64,000 nucleotides of DNA from Thelonectria olida (lineage: Eukaryota > Ascomycota > Sordariomycetes > Hypocreales > Nectriaceae): positions 1 through 64,000 of the forward strand of contig JAGPYM010000017.1 in assembly GCA_020736575.1 (NCBI GenBank), in the 5' to 3' direction. Made by a program: the position numbers and the translations under genes. Each line of letters opens with the position of its first letter. The stretch's first letter is position 1. The notes beneath the pieces are model-generated. The model saw only the letters and a list, made by a program, of their open reading frames with translations. It did no database searches and had not been told where the DNA came from. This document shows, piece by piece, positions 55,901-64,000 of the stretch.

Positions 55901-58900
55901 AAAGCGTTGGTCTATGTCCCGGTGCCCAGCCACCTTTGGCATCATTCTCAAGTCCCACTTCGGGTGTGTCCTCTCCAATGTCTTTTTTCTTTGGGTTGCC
56001 AATTTGAGGCCAGCAGAGAACTGCGGAGTTGTGACACAATACGGAGTAAGCAGTCGATCGATCGGAAATTCAAGAGACGGGACGAGGGCCGACAAACAAC
56101 GGTTGCGTTGGTTGAGGCCTGCTGCGCTGTTACGGGCTGGTTTGGGGGAAAACGGTTACGCGGGTGCAACCCCAAGACGGTGAGCTATGTCATGATGAGG
56201 ATTCGACGGCGATGATCTCAGGGTCCAGGCCGTTCGATGGGTTGACGGACAGTCGACGGTGACGGGGTGTGTGTGGGTATTTTGGACCTAGTCATACAGA
56301 ACGGACGGATACGGCGCGCACCGATTGGGAACATGACGGTTTGCAAAGCTGAGCGGAAGTGTGGTGGCACACTTTGAGCCCCGGGATGATGCTGAGTTTG
56401 AGGCGGGAGACGGGATATGGATGACAAATGGAGGATGGGTGTGATGTTGCCACGGGGTGAGCTAAGACGGCAGGCGTAGACAAACGGCATTTTAGAAACA
56501 ATACTCTGTGCACAACTCTTCTGCTAGTTGTTTGTGATGGTTGTACAATTGATAACTGCAGTAACTCCGGCTAGCTGAATAATTGCAGTACGTAGTACAA
56601 CCTCAAAACTCAACCGAACCGTTAACTACCGATGATTCGACGCTCCCGACTCTTGGCAGTCTATCCGCCATTCCCTTGGGCTTCCGGGGCGATTGAGTTT
56701 CACCCGGCATTCGAAAGGACATGGTCCCAAGTCCTCTCCATTTCCTCGCAGTGATGGCACGGTCCCTGACGGATACATCGCAGCAACCTGAGGCATTCAT
56801 AGAGACGCCCCCATTAGCTGGGTTTAGTATAGGCCTGTTTTTTTTCGTTATTACGGACGCAATGTCATGTACGGAGGAGCTGTACATATGCCGCATGTAT
56901 GTACGATGTATGCGGTTTATGTAGGCTGTCAACCTGGTAGAAGCAGCAGCTGAATGGCACACGGCATATTCTAGGTTCTTGTTCCGTTCCTTTTCCCGTT
57001 GATAGTCAGCACGAAATCAAAAGGGAATTGCAGTACTTTGCAACCTGGCCAGAGAAGGGCATGTGGTGTTACACTTGTCGCACTCACACACTCCAAAGGG
57101 GGATAGGGTCCACCCCTGACCACCAGATGCTCATGGCGAAAGTCTCAAAACTACGTCATGCCGCGCTGCTGATGATTGATCAAGGTGGTCTGGGCTTGTT
57201 TGCTGTCGAAGTTCCACAATAATCGTCTCCCTTAACTTCTTCTGTGCCTCTGGGGGACGCACTCGGGAAGCAATCATCAGCCATCATTTCATCTCGCTGA
57301 CTGTCCACCAACCTACCCCTTTGCACGCACTCATTTCCAGCAAACAAACACACTTACAAATACGATCCGTCATACAAACGAGCGGGCGGACCCGAAACTG
57401 GGCCAAGAGAAGCCCTCCGTTCCAGACTCTCCGGGATGGCGGACCCGAAGAGGGGTTAAAGTCATGCCCTCCGGATTCCGGGTCGTCTACCGAGTCACGA
57501 GATATTTTGATACGTACAGAGGGAGAAAAAAGCCCAGCAAACGATGCTAAAACAAGAGCAGGCGGAGCAAAGCAATGCGGCGACAAGGAAGAGGGACAGA
57601 AAAATTTGGGAGTGCGGGCCGGTGACGTTGGTGAAGGACGCCACCCGCTGCTCTGGTTGGCCCGAAGCAAAGGCCTGGAGAGTGTTCCTGTCGAGGGCTG
57701 AAGAGAAGAGGACGAGAGACAGGCCTTCTGGTGGGACCCTGACGCCGCAATGACGATGGTGGATGAGGCCGAAAACCAGCCCCATTCCAGGCTGCTTCAC
57801 TTGGCCGTCGGTGCCTGAGGTTGGGAAGAGAGGATGAGACAATTGGATAACTGCTGGGTGCTCACTGAGGTTACTGATCGAGTATTCGTTGAAATCAGGC
57901 TGGCCGACTATAGACTAGGCTACTGTGAAACCAAAAACCAAAAACGATGTGATACTACCTCCTCCACGATAAGCGCATGAAAGAGGGGAACTGACAAACT
58001 CTGACCATCCCTCATCTTGCTGTCGAAACTCGCAGGGTACACAGTTGCGGAAGGCATTCGTACGCTCATTCATAACGTGACTATCGAACTCTCCCCCAAC
58101 CCTTCAGGATGAGTCGTTACACCGCATCGTGTCCGGAGTGAAGAAGCAAATCCAACGTTGTAAATGGGGGCGCACCAGACTGGCACCGTAATCTTTACTC
58201 GCCGAGACTTGCTCACCGATCTCTGTTAACCGGGCCGGTCCCGAGTTGCTTGAATCGACCAGTTAGTTGCACCACCCCAACCTCTCCCCCGAGTGCGTCC
58301 CCAGCGCAGACGGACGACGATCCCTACTGCACTCGACGACCATACCGCACCAGCAGCCTCATCACCCCATTTCTATCCCATCCTCCCCGCTTCAAGGTTT
58401 GCCCTTCGACGGCGCGCACAGTTACAGGCAGAATAGGCAGAGCCCATGATAGGCGACCGTTCTCACCTGGAACCGTTTGTTGGTTGCGTCGCGCTTCCTT
58501 TCGCATCATTTTTTTCTGAGACGCCCATGCTCTCTCGGGAACCACACCTTCAGGTACGCCACCTTCATCACTGGACGTACGGAAGATCGACAAACAGCTC
58601 TCTGAGACGAAACACGGAGGAGGCTTGGACATGCATTAGTTGCCTGTACGCCATGTCTCGCCCAAGAAAGGAGAGGTTAAGGGTTCTAGACCGTCCAGGT
58701 AACCGTCAATGACATATGAAGACATTCAGAGAATGCGCAGCAAAGAGGCAGAGCAAGCTGAAGCGAACCTCACGAGATGAATGCGTCACCGGGAGGGAGC
58801 AAATGTCCATCCCACGCCGAAGGCCAGATCAGATGGGTGGAGGCACTGAGGCGGAGGGAGGGGATGGAGCAGTTCTCGACATGGGAGTTTGTTTGATCCC

Positions 58901-60409
58901 TTGGCTGAGGTCAAGGACAACCCCCCCGCCAATCCCTACCTCGTACGGTTTGTCTGGACCCTTCGATGAGAGCGCATCACGCCTTTGACCTCATGGATGG
59001 TTGCTCGCGGTCTTTGCAGAGTCAGACTGATCTGGATCAGCGAAAAGTGAATCAAAGACGCTCGATTTGAGACACGGCCGGGTCCCAATGCAATCGACTG
59101 CCAGGGAAACAAAAAGCAAACATTTCCTTCTCATTCTCAGGACCCACGCAGGTACAGGAGACAGGACATTTCTGGCTACTGCATGTCGCTCTCGAGACAG
59201 CCCTCAAAAACGCCACACCCCTCGTCGATTGTTAACCGTTACACACCCATTCACTTGGCTCGGTTCGTGATCGAATGAATTGACCTGACAAGGAGTAAAG
59301 ACATGGGGGGAAGCTCTAAACTAGAGAGGCCCGATATTCAAATGCTGTGAATTGGACCCTTGCAAAGCTTCTTTACTTCAAGCAATTCATTCACTCTCCT
59401 GGCAGACAATGACAATTCAACTCAATCTCTTCTGGAGAGAAGCCGAGAGTTGCTCCACCTCGCGCGTCATCGTCCTGTCAGACGCCACCTTTTTATTCTC
59501 CCCGTCTTGTCCGTCTTTGGCAGCTTTGCGCGCCCCTTTGTCCTCCGCAAATGCAATCCGCCCGCATCGGACATCCGAAGCAAATGCACTGGAAGGCTCT
59601 CGTACTCCGCAAGTCGCACCTCGCTGAGAAACCCCACGGAGAATAAACGGTGACTGGCTTCTTCTCGCCTCGTTTGCTGAGCTGAGCTGAGTTGCCGCCT
59701 CCCTTCCATCCGTAGGTAGTATGCCATTACATATGCCTTGCCACCGCCGTCACTAAACGAAGGCATTCGGATAATTTCTGCATCACGTAATGGAGGCTTT
59801 GCTCACAAACACGCTGCTTACTGAATCTCGCATCTAGACTTCTCCGGATTTAAGGAGACGAGGTTTCTCGACCCCTCCATCTCTTTTTTCTTGGTCGTCA
59901 CCGTCCGTCACGTCACTGTTTCCATTTTGGGCCACCGTCCAAAGAACAGACCCGCCTAGGCTCCCTTTGCACACCCTCCCGCCCATACGCCACACACCCC
60001 TGCCACCCTAAACGCTCCCCAACTCAGCACCCATTTATACCCCCCCTCCCACTGGAAGCCCGCTGGGAAAAACCCCTTCCTCGTCTGTTCCAGGGATTTT
60101 CAGTGACCCCACCATCCCATCAACGAGGAGCTAGCCCAAGTATTCTTCCATAATCTATACCTCCCTCCCCATCTATCGATCCTTCTTGGTCAAATTTCCT
60201 TTTACCGTCGCCTTTCCATCCCAAGATCGCTGTTGCGTCACCTTTCTGTTAATTCGACCGTCCTTCACCTTCGCTATGGATTTATGATCACACCTGTGTC
60301 GTCGCCTTCGTCTTCTTCGTCTTTGTACCCGTGCTACTAACTGGTACCGCACTGAGTTCATATACTGGGTCAATTGGATGACGTCGATCCCGTCTGCGCC
60401 ATTGCCGCC
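52979..60409. other. 7.4 kb gene-poor region with long leader of the phosphatase
   Basis: No convincing protein-coding gene on either strand. Open frames are all under about 130 codons, overlap each other and show no domains. The end (about 59880-60370) is C/T-rich, typical of a long 5' leader and promoter in fungi. Unannotated non-coding RNA or small-protein genes cannot be excluded. No tRNA-type cloverleaf was noticed by eye. Confidence 0.5.
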
Positions 60410-63339
60410 ATGCATGAATCCAGACCTGTTGACCGGGCTGTCCATTATACCATGAAGACTGCGAGACATTCCACCACTCCTGGTGCTCAATCTCATTCTC
60501 AACCTCATCACGCCCATTCGCACTCGCACTCCGAAACTCTCACGACTTCTCACGGCCATCACCTTTCTCTCTCCAGCTCCTATCGACCTTCAAAACAAGC
60601 CAAATCCTCTACGCCGCTGGCCTCTCCTCGCATGCCCTACTCCGTCGGCCAGTCGGCTCCTCCAAAACTATCTCCTCGCCCTGTTCCCGACGCCAGGGCT
60701 CCAAGTCCAAACTACTTTGGGCTGGTTGTCGAGAACAATGACCCCCGCGACTCCTCATCTGGTCTTCCCAGAGATACGTGGAGTCCTTCCTCGTCCATCA
60801 AGTCCTTTGCCGCCGCAATCCCTAAGCAGGTCCCTCTAGATGCGAACCCGGAATTCGAGGCTTTTAAGCGACAGGCTGATCTGAACAGGGGCAGGTCATT
60901 TGCTCTTTCGACGAGTCATTATGCCCAGCCCTCTGCTGCCATCACCCCTCTGCGACCACGACCCTCGAGATGGCACACCCACTCGAGCGAGACGGAAGAC
61001 CAATCTCCAATCGCTCGCGCCTTTAAGCTTCCCACGACCAGGATGCCAAGTATGATGGACATTGACCAGGAGACGAATGATTCAGCCTATGTGTCTTCAG
61101 AATCAAAACGCAATTCCGAATCGTCGGTCTATCTTCCCCCCATCAACTCAGTTCGATTTGAATCTCCCCGACCAATGGATCCGCCGTCTCTGCAGCGCAC
61201 CAATCTAACCCGGTCTGAGGACCGGGATCCCAGACTGTCAGTTATGGAACATAGGCCTGAGCCTCCATCCCCCGGTTTTGGCGGTATTAAGCGTTCGGAA
61301 ACCGTCCCAATTAATGCCGAGCCTGGTGAGCCTGGTATGATATCCGGTACCCAATTACGCGATATGCTTCGAAACGTCGGCAAGGACCGCCTTCTCATTC
61401 TCGATATCCGATCATCGCAAAATTACGCAAACTCCAGGATCGAAGGAGCACTCAACCTGTGCATCCCGACCACTCTTCTCAAGCGAGCCACCTTCAACAT
61501 TTACAAGTTGCAGCAAACGTTCCAAAAGGGTGCCAATGCGGAAAAGTTTTCGAATTGGCGAGAGATGGACGCTATCATTGTCTATGACGCCCACTCCTCG
61601 GATAAGCGTGATGCTGTTACGGCCCAAAATATGATTAAAAAGTTCACCAAGGAGGGTTACAAGGGAGGCATCCACATTCTCCGAGGCGGCTTCAACGTCT
61701 TTCAACAGCAGTTCTCATCTTTGGTCGACAACACGTCTCCCTCTTCGTGTGGATGTGGCCCCATGGGTATGGGAGGCATCGCCCCCGTTATTGGAGGTGT
61801 GATGCTTCCAACAGCGATGAAGGAACCGAACCCATTCTTCTCCAACATTCGACAGAATATGGACCTGGCGGATGGAGTTGGTCAACTGGATGTGGCTCGT
61901 CCCACGGACCTGGACTCTGCTACGCTTCCTGGCTGGTTGCGAGACGCTACAGCTGAACGTGATCACGGAAAGAAGGTCTCTGACAAGTTCCTCCACATTG
62001 AGGTCGACGAGCAGTCCCGAATGAAGGCCGCCTACGCTGCATTCAACCCCAACAAGATGAATCAGAGCAGTGTGCAGCTGTGCGGTGTTGAGAAGGGAGT
62101 AAAGAACCGATACAAGGATATCCTGCCTTTTGAGCATGCTCGAGTCAAACTGCAGGAGAAGCCCGAGGGAGCTTGCGATTACGTCAATGCCAGCCATCTC
62201 AAGGCGTCGAGGAGTAACAAGCGATACATTGCCACGCAGGGCCCCCTGCCTTCCACTTTTGAGGTGAGTCTCAAGTCCTGAATATTAATACTGGATGAAA
62301 CTGACAGACATAGGACTTTTGGTCTGTCATTTGGGAGCAGGATGTTCGCGTTATCGTCATGTTGACTGCCGAATCCGAGGGTGGACAGCTCAAATGCCAC
62401 CCCTACTGGAAGTTGAGAGACTTTGGCGCTATCCGACTCAAGCCTCTTTCCGAGAAGAAGGTGTCTCTCGACATCGACAAGCACAGGTCCGATTCGCATG
62501 CTCCCTCTGCGTCGAACACGGGGGAATTCGCTCGGAAGCGCGCAAACACTACGACGACAGTGGAACACGCAACTCCAGCTCCAAAGGCAACACCGGGTCC
62601 GACCGAGACTCCTTACGTGATTGTGCGCAAGTTCGCCCTGTCGCACCAGGCCCATCCGTTCGAACCTATCCGAGAGGTTACTCACTTGCACTTCCCCGCG
62701 TGGCCCGACTTTGGTACTCCAGCTCAGCCTTCTCATCTGCTGGCGCTCGTCGAGCTCGCCAACGTGATGCAACGATCTGCTCTTCCCCTCGAAACCGCCT
62801 CAGTTATCGGGTCCAAGAAGTCACCGATCGAACATCCCGGCATTACTTGGTTCGATGAACCCGAGTCGAACTCGTACGCTCGGCCGATGCTAGTGCACTG
62901 CTCGGCAGGCTGTGGGCGCACAGGAGCTTTCTGTACCGTGGACAGTGTCATTGACATGCTGAAGCGTCAACGCCAAGTCAAGGCCATGTCGCGAAATCGT
63001 GACACGGAAGGAGATGTGGCAATGGGCAACGTGTCGCCGCGGTCCCAGAAGAAGTTCCAGTTCTCCGCATCGCCGCAAAAGACAAACACGGAGAAGCGCA
63101 TGTCACGAGGCAACTCCAACCTGGACACGGGCTTCCTGTACGATGACAGCGTGGATCTGATCCAACGAACCGTGGAGGACTTTAGAGGGCAGAGACTCAG
63201 CATGGTGCAAAGCCTGAGGCAGTTTGTGTTGTGCTACGAAACGATCCTGGAATGGGAGGCCAGGATGAATGATCGCGGGACGACAACTGCGTCTGGCGGG
63301 AGAATGAGGAGCGGCAGCCTCCAGCAGCCTCGCTGCTAA
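60410..63339 (+). CDS. rhodanese-PTP protein tyrosine phosphatase (MAPK-phosphatase type, PTP2/PTP3/Pyp-like)
   Basis: Two exons, 60410-62263 and 62314-63339, 959 residues, from the first in-frame ATG (60410). Disordered Ser/Pro/His-rich N-terminus (about 1-300), then a rhodanese/CH2-like domain at about 315-450 (LLILDIRSSQNYANSRIEGALNL, HILRGGF) in which the usual catalytic Cys loop reads VYDAHSSDKRD, so it is non-catalytic and probably docks a MAP kinase. The PTP domain starts around 590 (NRYKDILPFEHARVKL, DYVNASHL, RYIATQGPLP). The intron falls exactly after PSTFE; then DFWSVIWEQ, WPD loop at 748-750 and active site HCSAGCGRTG with Cys814. An insertion of about 70 residues separates the active site from DLIQRTVEDFRGQR. 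Fungal relatives dephosphorylate Hog1/Sty1-type kinases. Confidence 0.94.
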
Positions 63340-64000
63340 GTGAGGGCTTCTTTACACGATGATGACGACAATGATGCATGAAATGCTCGACATGATGCAT
63401 CATGACGAAGTAACAAGTCAAGATAAAACAGAAAACGTATACATGGGAGCATAGCATCGATGGCCAGGCAAACGGCTAGGGCATGGCAACAGGAGCGAAC
63501 CGGCGTTGAAAGGTCATTTTTTTTACAAGTTGTTGGATTCACACGTTCATATTGTGCTCTTGCACATAATGGAGGACACGCAAGCCAAAAACTAGTAGCT
63601 TGACGCGGGATTCTTGATATATGGAGGGGGTAATAGGTTGCGATGAGGGCCTCGTGTACAGTAGATTAAAACGATGGAAATCGACGAAAGCCAGCGATAG
63701 GATTGTCCATTGGCACTTATACAATATGAATTACAAGCAGATTTATTCCATATTTGTGTGCTATCGTGAATGGCTTAAGTTTGTTCCGTGTGGGTGTAAG
63801 CAATTGTGAGTGGCCCAAAGGCACTTTCAAGCAATGTCGAAACCAACCTGACCTATGTTTAGATTTGATGTCTTATTCGTACGGATATACCTCCATGACA
63901 CTGTGTTGCCTGCCAACGCGTCTCTGCGACGATGGCCCGGCTGTACTGCCCATGATGTGCCAGGACAAGATCGCCCGATGGGAGATCCCCCAGCACATCT
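63340..64000. other. right edge, no gene seen
   Basis: 3' flank of the phosphatase; a neighbouring gene probably begins beyond the edge. Nothing recognised. Confidence 0.5.

Noticed and set aside
1..64000. CRISPR arrays, bacterial operons or prophage
   Set aside because: Spliceosomal introns throughout and eukaryotic gene content; no spaced identical repeats seen.

Overview
The window is nuclear DNA of a filamentous ascomycete, probably a sordariomycete and perhaps of the Hypocreales. The evidence is the intron style (43-104 nt, GTRNGT donors, CTAAC/CTAAT branch sites, phase-preserving junctions), LaeA-like methyltransferases, NACHT/ankyrin (NLR-type) relics, pectin lyase, and AT-rich blocks that look like repeat-induced point mutation (RIP). 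The species cannot be named from the sequence alone.

Layout. Bases 1-3000 hold decayed ankyrin and NACHT genes. Bases 3000-7890 are an extreme AT-rich isochore with two diverged ~850 bp direct repeats (one carrying a run of 25 G), a candidate solo LTR, and a ~70 bp inverted-repeat pair around 1.15 kb of almost pure A/T. Immediately beside it (8050-19026) lies a compact terpenoid-type biosynthetic cluster: an Erg6-like SAM methyltransferase, a cytochrome P450, a class I terpene synthase with an altered NSE metal motif, and a LaeA-like methyltransferase. A secreted GH127-type glycosidase (frameshifted as given) and an HSL-type alpha/beta hydrolase follow.

From 25.4 kb the window becomes mostly housekeeping: tRNA-Asp(GUC) with an 11-nt intron, a LicD/MNN4-type protein, MLH3, a Ser/Thr-rich orphan, VPS11, an NMN-adenylyltransferase-like protein, a second LaeA-like methyltransferase, an F-box-like gene interrupted by an in-frame TGA, a pectin lyase, a VNX1-like vacuolar cation/H+ exchanger, the proteasome ATPase Rpt6, a 7.4 kb gene-poor stretch, and a rhodanese-PTP phosphatase of the kind that acts on MAP kinases.

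The most interesting system is the methyltransferase/P450/terpene synthase group. The methyltransferase has the Erg6 SAM fold but lacks the sterol-binding YEYGWG signature. The adjacent terpene synthase keeps DDxxD but has changed two of the three NSE ligands and made the third conservative. This suggests, as inference only, a C-methylated (non-canonical) terpenoid, with methylation either of the prenyl diphosphate before cyclisation or of the product afterwards. All exon structures were worked out by hand from splice signals and reading-frame continuity; no database search was run.
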